Below, one piece after another: positions 45,113-56,377 of a stretch of DNA of 64,000 bases (the first letter of the stretch is position 1; each line of letters begins with the position of its first letter). Source of the stretch: Antilocapra americana (lineage: Eukaryota > Chordata > Mammalia > Artiodactyla > Antilocapridae); contig ML661885.1 of NCBI GenBank assembly GCA_007570785.1, forward strand, positions 34,369,714-34,433,713, read 5' to 3'. The notes beneath the pieces are model-generated. The model had not been told where the DNA came from. It saw only the letters and a program-made list of their open reading frames with translations, and ran no database searches. Made by a program: the position numbers and the translations under genes.

Positions 45113-45823
45113 CAGTCAGAGTCCAATCAGGAGACAGAAACAACACAGCAATGTGAACAGGAAGTGCTTGAAGAATTTTTAACTGTAACAAGCGATTGGA
45201 ATAATTGAGGATTGGTTAGTGAAAAGTAAAGAGAATGCTAAAGAATATGGCGAAAATAAAGAGGCAGCACTACCCCTAGAGCTGAGATACAATGCCCAAG
45301 GAGGACCCTTCCTCTTCTCCTCCTAGCAACCCTGACTTCTTTAGGGAGAAGGAGGGCTGAGAAGTTCCTCTAGTGGCATACTAGTAGAATTTGCTAGAAA
45401 ATCTACCCTCTGGAAATTGCCCAAAAATCTACTCTAGGATTTTGGGGAAAGTCATTCATGGCAAAGTATCTTGTTGGAAGAACTATGCAATGAAACAGTG
45501 CAAGGAGGTGCCAAGGGAAGCTGCTAGCCTCTAGTTGCCACGAGTCTCCGTTCACTGCAGGAGCCTAGTGCTGCAGGAGCGGGACACAGGGAGGCTGTGT
45601 GTACCACGAGAGCCTGATGTTGGAGAAGTTGCCTATTCCGTAGGAGCCTGGCCTTGGAGAAGCTGTGGTGCTTCCAGAGCCAGATGCTGGAAGAGCGGCG
45701 TGAACCCTAGGAGACAGGCACTGGAATGCCTGTGAGCTGCAGGAGCGTGCCCAGGGAGCACACCACAACCAGGAAGGAGAATCCTTTCCGTTTGCAATGT
45801 CTCCCTACTGCCCTCTACTGCCT
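45113..45823. other. Unassigned block inserted in an L1 relic
   Basis: About 0.7 kb that separates two collinear L1 ORF2 pieces. Not recognised; begins near 'gtccaatcaggagacagaaa' and includes the tandem repeat at 45556-45760. Its GC content is clearly above the flanks from 45500 on. It may be a decayed LTR or another interspersed element. Confidence 0.5.
45556..45760 (+). repeat. Degenerate 33-34-bp tandem repeat
   Basis: The anchor 'gagc/gaga' followed by a T/C-GG-AGAAG-like box recurs at 45577, 45610, 45644, 45677, 45711 and 45743 (spacings 33, 34, 33, 34, 32), with the second anchor ('ttggagaag' and variants) about 10 bases later. An additional GAGCC at 45561 starts the array. Units are heavily diverged. 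Confidence 0.75.
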
Positions 45824-46061
45824 AAGTTTAATTGTCATGCATGCGTGCTCAGTCGTTTCTAACTCTTGTGACCCCATGGACTGTAGCCTGTCAGATTCTT
45901 CTGCCCATGGGGTTTTCCAGGCAAGAATACTGGAGTAGGATGCCATTTCGCACTCCAGGGAATCTTCCAGGGGATTGAACCCACATTCCTTGCATCTCCT
46001 GCATTGGCAGGCAGATTCTTTACCACTGAGCCACCTGGGAAGCCCAAGTTTAATGTTATGC
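45824..46061 (-). mobile_element. Bov-tA SINE with TSD
   Basis: Full-length reverse-complement Bov-tA (45841-46045): 'gctcagtcgtttctaactct', 'ggttttccaggcaagaatac', head 'gattctttaccactgagcca' and 'cctgggaagccc'. TSD of about 16 bp, 'aagtttaat(t)gtcatgc' at 45824-45840 and the matching 46046-46061 with a 1-base gap and one substitution. Confidence 0.93.
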
Positions 46062-46194
46062 TAGCTGTCAAAGGAAAAATATTTAAAGGGCCCATCTGCA
46101 TTTTCAAAGAGCAGACAATAAAGTATATACTTGGAGCCAAGAGGAAATAGTTGATAACTGACACAATTACTAATGGAAATCTAACAAGAATATA
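46062..46194. other. Unassigned sequence
   Basis: Remainder of the block between the two L1 ORF2 pieces. Confidence 0.5.
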
Positions 46195-46430
46195 CAACTG
46201 TTGTAATTAATTTTGAAGTACTCACTTTACAATCAAGAACAGAAGGAGAATTCTAACTGTTATTGCTTCTATTTAACATTCAAATGGAAGATCTAGCCAG
46301 GAAAATATGATAGAAAATAAAACAAAATATCTAAACATTGTAATCAAGGGAAAGAAAATGCTAACATTTGCATGAGAAATGTAAAGGAAATATAGTACGT
46401 AATTTAGAATTTATAGGGATCTAATCTAAC
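46195..46430 (+). mobile_element. L1 ORF2 relic, right part
   Basis: 'caatcaagaacagaaggaga' (family R-x-G-T-R-Q region), 'atttaacattcaaatggaag', 'atctagccaggaaaatatga', 'aaaatgctaacatttgcatg' follow the L1 RT through the 'S-L-F-A-D-D' neighbourhood, strongly decayed. Collinear with 44885-45112. Confidence 0.72.
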
Positions 46431-47152
46431 TTTAGCTGCCAGACTAAGCTCATATTTTTAATCACTTTCATATGTTGTCCTTTCGAATAATTTTCAAAGG
46501 CAATTGGGGCTTTAAATATTTGTCTATGGCACATTTTCAGACTCCATGCTACTAAGGCTGGAGAAAATACTCTGAATGTCCCCCCATACACAAACATGCA
46601 CACAGACACATATATACAAGTGCCCACACACATACAAGTGAATGTGAAAAGGAAAGAACTGGGGAAACAGATTCCATTATCCATGGGACCATGGCCTGAT
46701 TTTCATTTCATATGGGTATCTGATGCAGAGTTTATTTTTATCACTGAAATTCAATCTGCACCTTCAACATTCAAAGAATTGAATTGAGCACGTTCCATGG
46801 GTCAGTCTTTTAAGATGCTCTTGAAACATGGGTTAAAAAAAAGTAGGAAAAATCCTTTCTCCCTCCAACTCACATTGAAGTTGGAGAAGTGCAGTCAAGA
46901 AAGTAAGACAGAAGGATACACTGAGTGTCTTGGTGAGCTTAGCAAAGCCCTTCTTCCAGCAAATCCACTCAATGCATATTGGAGTGCTATCATCAGTCCC
47001 TAAGTTTAAGTTACTGTTACAAAGCCAAATTTGATAAAGTAACCCTTGCCCAAATACTCCAGCCCATAACTTTCAGGATGTAATGCCTCATGGGCTCTGG
47101 AATAGGCATGGCTTGATTTAAAGCTTAGCTCGCTACATATCAGCTATATAAA
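46431..47152. other. Unassigned sequence
   Basis: CA-rich segment at 46586-46630 ('acacagacacatatatacaa'). No gene; short frames on both strands are unremarkable. Confidence 0.55.
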
Positions 47153-47153
47153 G

Positions 47154-47342
47154 GGCTTCCTGGTGGCTCAGTAGTGAGGGATCCTCCTGCCAGTGGAGGA
47201 GACACAGGTTTGATCCCTGGGTCAAGAATATCCTTTGGAGAAGGAAATAGCAACCCCCCTCCAGTATTCTTGCCTGAGAAATCCCATGGACAGAGGAGCC
47301 TAGCAGGCTTCAGAGTCAGACATGACTTAATGACTAAACAAC
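47154..47342 (+). mobile_element. Bov-tA SINE
   Basis: 'gggcttcctggtggctcagt', 'ggtttgatccctgggtcaag', 'cctccagtattcttgcctga', ending 'catgacttaatgactaaaca'; one internal deletion before 'cagagtcagacatgac'. 'ctata' flanks both ends (weak TSD). Confidence 0.92.
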
Positions 47343-48929
47343 TATAAGACCTGTAAAATGGGGATGGTAATAACAATCATAAGATATATCTCAATACACA
47401 GCAATGTATAACCTCATACAGGGGCTATTAGGATTGACTGAAACACTACATTTAAAGTGCTGAGAATAGTTCCTGAAAGATAGACTGTATTCAATAATTA
47501 TTGAAGATAATAATGGTGATTATTTTTATTCTCATGAAAAGCCACACAACTTGAATCACAAAAAGCCATACAACTTGAATGCTTATGAAATCTTGCAGCC
47601 AGTCCAATGACACACCTATCTGATAGTTCCATCCAAGTGAGTGAATGATTTTGTTGATCTGGGTGAGTGAATATTTTGGTCTACATCCAACTAAGATCTA
47701 AAGGACTCTTCCGGTGAAGAAATCGTTAAAGCCCGGGAAACACAGTTCTACGTGTTTCTCATCATTGGGTGTAGGCTCTCCTGATTTAGTGGAAACACAT
47801 TTGTGGGCAAGCTTACATGGAACTGTAGTTTAGACTTAGACAAAACTATACATTTTCAAATCATGTTATGATTATTTACCACTTTACCATGACAAAAAGC
47901 CAAAGCTGTAAGTCAGCTTTGTATGGGAAATAGTTACATTCTGGCTACAATGAACATATTAAAGGTGATTCTAGAAGTTTTAAGGAAAAGAGAAAAAAAT
48001 CCTAGAAATCTCTGTGTTGTCTTTTAGGTTTTTGTTGAATTGTCATTTTGTGGTGATTGTTTGGGTGAAGAGTAGAGTTAACATTGAAGAAATTAACTCA
48101 GAAATCTTTCCCCTAATAGCAGATACCAGGAAATAGATATTGTGTCAAAATAAAATTAAAGAGAAAGGAGGAGAGAGAGAGTCAGAGAAGAGGAGGGAAG
48201 GAGGCATGAAATAAGGATGGGAGAGAGATTCCTTCAGTTCATGATACTGATTCATTTGTTGTCTTCCATTTAAAGCTGTTCCTGAAGTATCATTGTAATG
48301 ATGCTTTTCTTTCCTGCTCACTCTCCCAGCTTATACTCATTCCCTTTCTTTTACCCTATTATATTCCCTGACTCTTCCCCAAACTGGGTTCCATATGTTA
48401 GCTCTAACATTTCATTTTCTGTTTATTAATAGAAAAGAATGATCTGTCTAGGTCAGTAGAGGAACTGAATACTACAGCCTTGCATAGGAGGAGGAATTGT
48501 CTAAACTGTCTAAAAAGTTCTTTCTTGGTAGAGGAATTTTTTAATTGTTAATCTTTAGAAAGAAATCCAGTAATACTCCCCAACAGCACATTAGTTATAT
48601 CTCTAGCCCTTCTCAATACTTTATATAAAATACAGAATCATAGAATGGCAGCAGTGGACCTAGTCATTTTATCTGTCCAGGAGTTCTTCACCTTCCTAAT
48701 CCCATCTTGATTTCTGTTCAGGGAGTTGTCCTTTCCCCACCATGGGAAGTCTTGGTGGGAAGTAGCTTCTGTTTCCTATTACAGAGTGATTGGACCTGGA
48801 TAACCGTCTCCATGGCCTGTTGCATGCAGTGGGTGGAATGTTATCTTGGCCAGTGAGACTCTCTCTACCTGGACCTGAGTAAATGATGCAAGGATGTGAG
48901 TCATGGTGAGAGGTTTTGCTCTACCACTG
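47343..48929. other. Unassigned sequence
   Basis: About 1.6 kb. Purine-rich 48160-48230 (GA-rich 'aggaggagagagagagtcag'). No recognisable gene or repeat. Confidence 0.55.
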
Positions 48930-49268
48930 TAGAGGTGACAGTCAGTTCAGTTGCTCAGTCATGTCTGACTCTTTGTGACCCCATGGACTGCCACACGCCA
49001 GGCTTCCCTGTCCATCACTAACTCCCAGAGCTTGCTCAAACTCATGTCCATTGAATCGGTGATACCATCCAACCATATCATCCTCTGTTGTCCCCTTTCC
49101 CTCTTGCCTTCAATCTTTCCCAGCATCAGGGTCTTTTCCAATGAGTCAGTTTTTCGTATCAGGTAGCCAAAATATTGGAGCTTCAGCTTCAGCATCAGTC
49201 CTGAATATTGATTGGACTGATTTCCTTTAGGATTGACAAGGTTTGTTGTATTGGTTATAGAGGTGACA
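48930..49268 (-). mobile_element. BovB LINE 3' end with TSD
   Basis: Minus-strand BovB 3' part (48941 to about 49232): 'cagttcagttgctcagtcat', 'ctgtccatcactaactccca', 'caatctttcccagcatcagg', 'gatttcctttaggat'. TSD 'tagaggtgaca' at 48930-48940 and 49258-49268. The last about 25 bases before the right TSD ('caaggtttgttgtattggt') are not BovB, an untemplated or foreign 5' junction. Confidence 0.92.
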
Positions 49269-49499
49269 AGACTCCTAAATCCCTGCAGTATGCCATTCCA
49301 TCTGTGAAATCTGCTGTGAACCAATTGGACCCCTTTTGATTAAAAAATAGAGTAGACTTTCATTGCTTGCAGTCAAAAACTGAATTTTATAACTGTGCAT
49401 TGGAAGAGCTCCTGGAAGTTCTGTCTTAAGAAGCGATATCCACAAGTGAGAACGGTCACCTGGAAAACAAGATTTAGAAAAACTAACCATGTTCATATG

Positions 49500-50279
49500 C
49501 ATACATCCCTCAGTTCAGTTCAGTTACTCAGTCATGTCTGACTCTTTGCAACCCCATGAAATGCAGCATGCCAGGCATCCCTGTCCATCCCCAACTCCCG
49601 GAGTCTACCCAAACCCATGTCCATCGAGTCAGTGATGTCATTCAGCCATCTCATCCTCTGTTGTCCCCTTCTCCTCCTGCCCCCAATCCTTCCCAGTATC
49701 AGGGTCTTTTCCAGTGAGTCAGCTCTTCGCATGAGATGGCCAAAGTACTGGAGTCTCAGCTTCAATATCAGTCCTTCCAATGAACACCCAGGACTGATCT
49801 CCTTTAGGATGGACTGGTTGGATCTCCTTGCAGTCCAAGGGACTCTCAAGAGTCTTTTCCAACACCACAGTTAAAAAGCATCAATTCTTCAGTGCTCAGC
49901 CTTTTTCACTGTCCAACTCTCACATCCATACATGACTACTGGAAAAACCATAGCCTTGACTAGATGGACCTTTGTTGGCAAAGTAATGTCTCTGCTTTTC
50001 AATATGCTATCCAGGTTGGCCATAACTTACCTTTCAAGGAGTAAGCATCTTTGGATTTCATGGCTGCAATCACCATCTACAGTGATTTTGGAGCCCCCCA
50101 AAATAAAGTCAGCCACTGTTTCCACTGTTTCCCCATCTATTTCCCATGAAGTGATGGGACCAGATGCCATGATCTTAATTTTCTTAATGTTGAGCCTTAA
50201 GCCAACTTTTTCACTCTCCTCTTTCACTTTCAGCAAGAGGCTTTTTAGTTCCTCTTCACTTTCTGCCATATATCCCTCA
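49500..50279 (-). mobile_element. BovB LINE 3' part with TSD
   Basis: About 760 bases of BovB (49513-50271), from 'cagttcagttactcagtcat' to the RT region 'cttcactttctgccata'. On the minus strand two long frames remain: 49532-49849 ('[19 protein letters not shown]') and 50027-50329 ('KVGLRLNIKKIKIMASGPIT'), separated by a frame break. TSD 'atccctca' at 49505-49512 and 50272-50279. No YADD box or endonuclease. Confidence 0.93.
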
Positions 50280-51639
50280 CTCTCCCCAAAGAATGACAGT
50301 GGATGTGGAGCACATAGTAATTTTATCAAAAGAGGAAAATTCAGACATTAGCTAGTATGCATGGGATTCACTGCATTGGAAAAGGAAAGTCACACTGAAC
50401 AGGGAAAAGAAAAGTCAATTCTCAAAAAGAGAGAGAGAGACTTAAATGCTAAGCAAAAGCTGTAGGATATAATGAAGGATTTTTGAGTTCCCAAAGCCTG
50501 GTTTTTGATTACCAAAATTAAAACTGTTGTATGTAACCAATAGAGTTGAAAAGAATGCATATAACAGACGAGCCCGTTTTTCTACTCTAAAATTGTTTTT
50601 CAGAACTCAGGCTGAGGCAGGAGAAGCAGAGCCTGAGAAGAGGGCAGTAGGGACTGGGGTTGGATGGTTTCTGAAGGACTGCCTCATGTCATCTTCTCTA
50701 GATGGTCCCCGTTCCAAAAGAGGCATAGTAGGGTCAGAGAGCAAATTTTAGGCGCCCAGCCTCTGAGTGAGCCTAAGGAGGCAAGAAACCTCCTTGTGGT
50801 CCTCACACACAAGCTGATTCACAGAGGGAAAGTAGACACAGGACAGAGGGGCCGGTGTGCCCCCCACCTCAATGTTTGATGATTTGGAGAGTCAGAACGC
50901 TTCTCTGGTCCTCAGAAGGATGCAGAAGTTCCCCAGAGGGGATCAATTTCAGTAGCATACAAGAGGATACAGCGTGTGGACCAGTGCCTGTTTGTCAGAT
51001 GGGAACTTGCCTTCTCCACAGATCCCAGTGGAGACAGATCCCAAAACACAAAGAAGGATGGAAATGAAATGCATTTCAGTGGATGTCAGAGTGGAGACAT
51101 GAGGACCTTGGACCACCATTCTGCTGGTTCTCTTAATACAACCTCATAAAGACATTATGCTAGATAAACCCGCTGGCATGCAGATCATTTCAGCCAAAAA
51201 GAGAGGAGTGAGGTGAATAGGAAAATTGCTAATTTGATTGAATTTACTTGGCATTGAGATTACATTTTTTTCATTTTTTTTTTACATCAAGGAGAATGGC
51301 TGCTCAAAGAGAATCTATTTTAAATTATAGAAAAATAAGAAAAAATTGTATTTTTGGATGATCAAATTATGGATCAAAAATATTGTACCTAATACATGTA
51401 ACCAAGAGTATATCATTTACTCAGTTAAAACCCTTCAAATATCTGATAGAAATCTTTTGGGCTTACCTTCCCAGAATCTATTACTTCTTGTTCAGCTAGG
51501 AGGACTTAAATTTTCCTTTGGAAAAGTCTTCTATTTCCTTTCTCTCCATATTGCTCCTATTAGACTGGCCCCACATTCTGACACAGATTATTCCTCCTCA
51601 TCCTCTAGCTCTTCTCTCTAGGCCTCACATGATGAACCT
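50280..51639. other. Unassigned sequence
   Basis: GA stretch at 50428-50442. The segment 50580-51130 is less AT-rich than its surroundings and has overlapping plus-strand frames (50527-50751, 50664-50879, 50855-51067), none recognisable. T-rich near 51270. Confidence 0.5.
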
Positions 51640-52105
51640 TCTCATAAAATAATATTAAAGAGAGCTTTTCTGACCAGTGCCTGCTCCTCATCTCCCCACC
51701 TCAAATCTCATTTCATCATTTATTTTTTTCTTCACAGGAATTTTCAGTATCTGCTGTGTATGAGTCACTCAGTCATGTCCAACTCTTTGTAACCCCACGT
51801 ACTATAGCCCACCAGGTTCATCTGTCCATGGAATTTTCCAGGCAGGACTAGTAGAGTGAGTTTCTATTCCCTTCTCCAGGGAATCTTCCTGACCCAGGGA
51901 TTGTACCCACATCTCTTATGTCTCCTGCATTGACAGGCGGATTCTTGACCACTAGCACCACCTGGGAAGCCATACTCTTATCTATTTGTTACTTTTTCAT
52001 TGTCTCCCTCATCCAACCAGGATGTAAATTCCACGAGGGCAGGTACTTTGTCAATTTTAAACAACTCATGTTGTCCAAGCTTTGGAAGACACATAATAAG
52101 TACTG
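51640..52105 (+). repeat. L2 LINE relic, split by a SINE
   Basis: Left piece 51640-51761 ('gagcttttctgaccagtgcc', 'cacctcaaatctcatttcat') and right piece 51971-52105 ('gatgtaaattccacgagggc', 'aggtactttgtcaattttaa', 'agacacataataagtactgc') give the L2 3' UTR order when the Bov-tA between them is removed. Confidence 0.7.
51762..51970 (-). mobile_element. Bov-tA SINE
   Basis: Reverse complement: 'gtcactcagtcatgtccaac', 'gtccatggaattttccaggc', 'gggaatcttcctgacccagg', head 'gacaggcggattcttgacca' and 'ccacctgggaagcc'. Inserted in the L2 relic. Confidence 0.93.
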
Positions 52106-52144
52106 CTGGAACAAACCAATGATGTTCATTTTTGTATTCTGCCA

Positions 52145-52365
52145 TTACGAAGTGCTTACTACAGTATCAAATGCTATCCTAAAGGTTTTCTAATGACTAA
52201 CATTTTTAATTTTCATAACAATCCTATGAGGTTAGATATAATATTATCTTCATTTGAGTATTTATAACTGATTTACACAGAGGTTAAGCCATATGGCCAA
52301 GTGGGAGAGGTGATAAGATTCACACCTGACAGCTGGCTCCTGACTCTTCTCTCTCATCCTCTGTG
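52145..52365 (-). repeat. MIR SINE relic
   Basis: Reverse-complement MIR: 'tacgaagtgcttactacagt', 'ttttcataacaatcctatga', 'tgatttacacagaggttaag', 'ccatatggccaagtgggaga', 'ttcacacctgacagctggct'. Confidence 0.82.
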
Positions 52366-53794
52366 CCATGCTTATTGAATAATGTGATGAACAAGTTGAC
52401 TAGTAAGAAACTGATTATCTCTGGCAGGCTGAGAACTCTCTGTTCTGATTTTAAAGACAAGGACTGACCATAAAATCTGTGGTTCAGCCAAGATATTAGC
52501 ACTAAAAGATCCAGCTAGTGGCTCCCCTCTCACTGCTACTGTATCATGCATGCTTGGATGAGTTGTTAATTGGCAGTGGTGGGTTACAAGTGCTCATAAA
52601 ATATTTAATATCTATTTAATGTTGTTATGTAACTTGGGTCAGTTGACACTATATTAATTCATTCACTCATGGAGAAAAACTACTAGGGCTGTCAATGAGG
52701 AAAAACCTCAAAGGCATATTTTTGCCATTCTTTTTAAAGCAGCTATGTCATTTTACAGAATTTGATCAATGGTTTTGTAGTTACTGGTTTTGAATTTTTG
52801 TAGTGTACTCTAAATCCTACACTCCCCTTTTCTTTAGTTATTTTATAATCGTTGTGCACTACTAATGCACTACCCAGCACTACTAATCATCTGGAAATAA
52901 AATGAATCATAATAGGATGTTAATCATTTAACCCTCAAAGCCATTTTTATGTTAAGCAACATTAAAAAGCTGTGGGTATATTCATTTCTTTCCATTGCGA
53001 ACATTAGTGTTCCCTTGTTACTTTTTCTTTTGTCCTTCTTTGGGTAAAACAATCCTACTGAACAAATTGCAGCTGTTGTATAAATTCATATTTTTTTTAA
53101 TACTGATAGGAAGCAGTCAGACATTTCAACTATTCTGTTTTGTTTAAAAGTAAGTTAACAGTTCAACTCACTCTTAAGAAGGCACCCATGAAGGAATTGT
53201 ACAGGAATGTGTTTGCGGCCAACTGAATGTTTGTGATTAAAACTACTTGTGAAAGTAACCCTGCTAGACTTGAGAAGAGTTATACAGCCCTGCAGCTTGG
53301 GGGAAATTCACTGAGGGAGAATCCACTAATGCTTGAAGTGGAAGCTTTTGACCCCTGGCACTGGTAAATACCAGCCAAATGATGCACAGACTTTGCTTCT
53401 TAATGACTAGCCCTTACATAATTTCCTTTCCTTCACCACTCCATGAGTCTTCAGTGTTTGGAATTACAGATATCTGACATAACAAAATACATTTTGATAA
53501 ATGCTCCCCTAAATACTCTTCTCTTATCTCCATTCTTAACCCCAAATTAAACTGATTTTCTAAAAATTTGAAATGTAATAGGAAAATCAGTATTTTGTAC
53601 ACTTTCTCTATCTCAGATTTGCTTCTGACAAATCATCTTACCAAATCTTCTGAATTAGTGACTAAAAGCGTGGGCCTGAGATTAAATAGAATAGAGTTAA
53701 AAATCGAGCTAAGAGAAGTCTGTTAGAAAGTAGCCTCACCACTAAATAGTTGTCTAAATCCAGGATGAGTGACGAGAGCAAACATCAGCTTCTA
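52366..53794. other. Unassigned AT-rich sequence
   Basis: About 1.4 kb without recognisable repeat or gene. Near 52850-52890 'actaatgcactacccagcac' and 'tactaatcatc' form a small imperfect duplication (CACTACTAATG / CACTACTAATC). Confidence 0.55.
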
Positions 53795-54015
53795 TGTCTG
53801 TGTCTCTGTTTCTGCTTTTGCAAACAGGTTCGTCTGTACTATTTTCCTAGATTCTGCATATATGTGATAGTACACAACATCTGTCTTTCTCTTTCTGACC
53901 TACTTCACTCGTATGACAGTCTCTAGGTCCAGCCACATCTCTGCAAATGGCACAATTTTGTTCCTCTTTATAGTTGAGTAATATTCCATTGTATATATGT
54001 ACCACATCTTCTTTG
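53795..54015 (-). mobile_element. L1 3' UTR, inverted part
   Basis: Minus-strand L1: 'gtctctgtttctgcttttgc', 'ttgttcctctttatagttga', 'gtaatattccattgtatata'. Followed within a few bases by plus-strand L1 3' UTR (54019 on), the geometry of a 5' inversion. Confidence 0.82.
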
Positions 54016-54018
54016 TGG

Positions 54019-54422
54019 GGTGGGATAAACTGGGAGATTGGGATTATATATATTATTGTATATTAATATTTATAAAATAGGTAACAACTGCAAACCTACT
54101 GTATAGCATGAGGGGGCAGGAAGAAGGTGCAATCTATAGGATATATATTCACCTTAAATACGCATTACAATATACATTAGGTACAAATACCATTTGATTT
54201 CACTAGGGGATAGGTGTGTGGGGAGGGGAAAGGGGAAGTTACTGTTTAACAGGGACTGAGTTTCGGTTTAAGAAAGTGAAAAATTTGGGAGATGGATTAA
54301 TGGTGAAAGTTGCCAACAATGTGAATATACTTAGTGCCACTGAACTGTACAGTTAAATATGGTTAACTAGTATGTTTTATATTATGTGATTTTTACCACA
54401 TTAAAAATTCTTTAAAAAAAAA
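54019..54422 (+). mobile_element. L1 3' UTR and 3' end
   Basis: 'gggtgggataaactgggaga' then 'cctactgtatagcatgaggg', later 'gttactgtttaacagggact', 'ggtgaaagttgccaacaatg', 'tgccactgaactgtacagtt' and 'tttttaccacattaaaaatt' with an A-rich tail at 54411-54422. The last part is the L1M-type 3' end. Confidence 0.75.
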
Positions 54423-55206
54423 AGTACCCAAAGCAGTCAGTTTATTCACCTGTAGAAAAGGGATAATATCACTCACTTCATAAAATCTGGGGGCCTTAAA
54501 GGAAATAATCTATGTTTAATACTAAGTGTCTAATAATTCATCAACAAAAACTCCAATAGTTATAAGAAATATTAAAAGCTTACCTTATGATCATATACAC
54601 ATTTGACTCCAGCTACCACCAGCTGGTAAGAGTTAGAATGAATTCAAATGAACTTTAGGAAATAAATAATGAATCAATAATTATTTAAGATAATACTGGA
54701 GAGTCTCATAGAACCCCAGGGCAAGAATGGTGCTGGGGAATCTCAGGAAGAATAGAAGAGGAATTTCACAACCAGCAGGAATTTCTCTGTCTCACATCTG
54801 TTCACATTTCTGAATATTCACTTGATCCTTCTTTCTCATCTCTCCGTTATCTGGACCATGTGGTGGTAGCCAGGACATTACACACGTCAGGGTTATAAGG
54901 TCAGCCATTCAAGAGGGGAATGTTGCTTATGCCGTATTCAAATCTCTGAGGAAAGGGTTCACCGGTCCACGCTGGCTTGTGAGCCCACTGCTGATCTAGC
55001 AGCAGAGACCAGGTTGCTCCTTGGTGCATTCATACTGCTGGTTGGGGTTAGTTCTAGAAAGAAATGCTTTCGGTTCTAGGAAGCAGGTTCCCAAGGTGGC
55101 CAGATCAGTCTCCAATCTTGACCAATTGTCCAGCTCTTTTCTCATGCTGGGCCACATGCCCTTGGGAGAGAGCTACCTTCTCCCTGAGTCATTTCCTATT
55201 TTTTTC
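54423..55206. other. Unassigned sequence
   Basis: No recognisable feature. Confidence 0.6.
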
Positions 55207-55590
55207 CCTTCCAGTTTTATTAAAATATAGTTGACATACAGCACCATTTGAGTTTAAGGAATACAGCATAATGGTCTGACCTACATATATCATGAAATGA
55301 TTATCACAATAAGTTTAATGAACATCCATCATCTCATATAGATACAAAATTAAAGAAAAACATTTTTTTTCCTTTGGATGAAAACTCTTGGGATTTACTT
55401 TCTTAACAATTTTCATATATGTCATAAAACAGGGTTAATTACATTTATCATGTTGTAGCTTTCACCCCTAGAACTTATTTATCTTATAACTAGAAGTTTG
55501 TACCTTTTGACCGCCTTCATCCAATTCTTAACCTCCTCCCCATCCTTGCCTCTGTTAACCACAAATCTAACCTTTTTCTAGTTGTTTCTG
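55207..55590 (-). mobile_element. L1 3' end (first of two in tandem)
   Basis: 'ttttattaaaatatagttga', 'acagcataatggtctgacct', 'gaaatgattatcacaataag', 'gaagtttgtaccttttgacc', 'catccttgcctctgttaacc' follow the L1M 3' UTR in reverse. The same order reappears from 55591 on. Confidence 0.75.
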
Positions 55591-56075
55591 ATTTTGAAGT
55601 ATAACTGACCTATAACCTACCTTAGTTCCTGTCATACAACATAGTGATCTGACATTTATAATTGTTTCAAAGTGATCACCACAAGTCTAGTTACTAGCTG
55701 TCACCATACAAAGATATTACATAATTATTGACTACATTCCTCACACTATAGTTCATTCCTATGTTTCACATATTTGGTGATTGTAAGTTTGTATCTTTTA
55801 ATCTTTATCACTCATGTTTTATATCCTCATCCCCCACTCCTCTGGCAACCACTCGTTTGATTTTTATATCTAAAACTTATTTCTGTTTAGTTATGTTTGT
55901 TCATTTGTTTCATTTTTTAGATTCCAAGTATAAATGTGCTCATATAGTATCTGACTTTCTCTGCCTGACTTATTTCACTTAGCCTAATCCCCAGTAGGTC
56001 CATCCATGTTGCAAATAGCAAGATTCCTTTTTCTTTTTTTGTGTGGCTATATCCCATTGTTTGTATATATGTGTG

Positions 56076-56377
56076 TGTGTGCTAAGCCACTTCAGTCGTG
56101 TCCAGCTGTTTGCAACCCTATGAACTGGAGCCTTCCAGGCTCCTCTGTCCTTGGGATTTCCCAGGCAAGAACACTAGAGCGGGTTGCCATTCCCTTTTCC
56201 AGACGATCTTCCCTACCCAGGGATTGAACCTGCATCTCTTATGTCCCCTGAAATAGCAAGTGGGTTCTTTACCCCTAACACCACCTGGTAAGCCCAGAAT
56301 CTTCTCAACTCAGGGGTCAACCCACATCTCCCAACTGCAGGCAGATTCTTTACTGTCAGGGCCACCAGGGAAGCCCC
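56076..56377 (-). mobile_element. Bov-tA dimer
   Basis: Minus strand. A full Bov-tA (about 56080-56297: 'gccacttcagtcgtgtccag' to 'ccacctggtaagccc') is preceded, in element orientation, by an extra tRNA-like head (56298-56377: 'cagattctttactgtcaggg', 'ccaccagggaagccc'). Same arrangement, an extra partial 5' unit, as at 14312-14624. Inserted in the old L1; 'tatat' repeats at both edges. Confidence 0.9.

Noticed and set aside
45113..45823. Endogenous retrovirus LTR
   Set aside because: The block is GC-richer and bounded within an L1, but I see no TG...CA ends, primer-binding site, or adjoining gag/pol wording.
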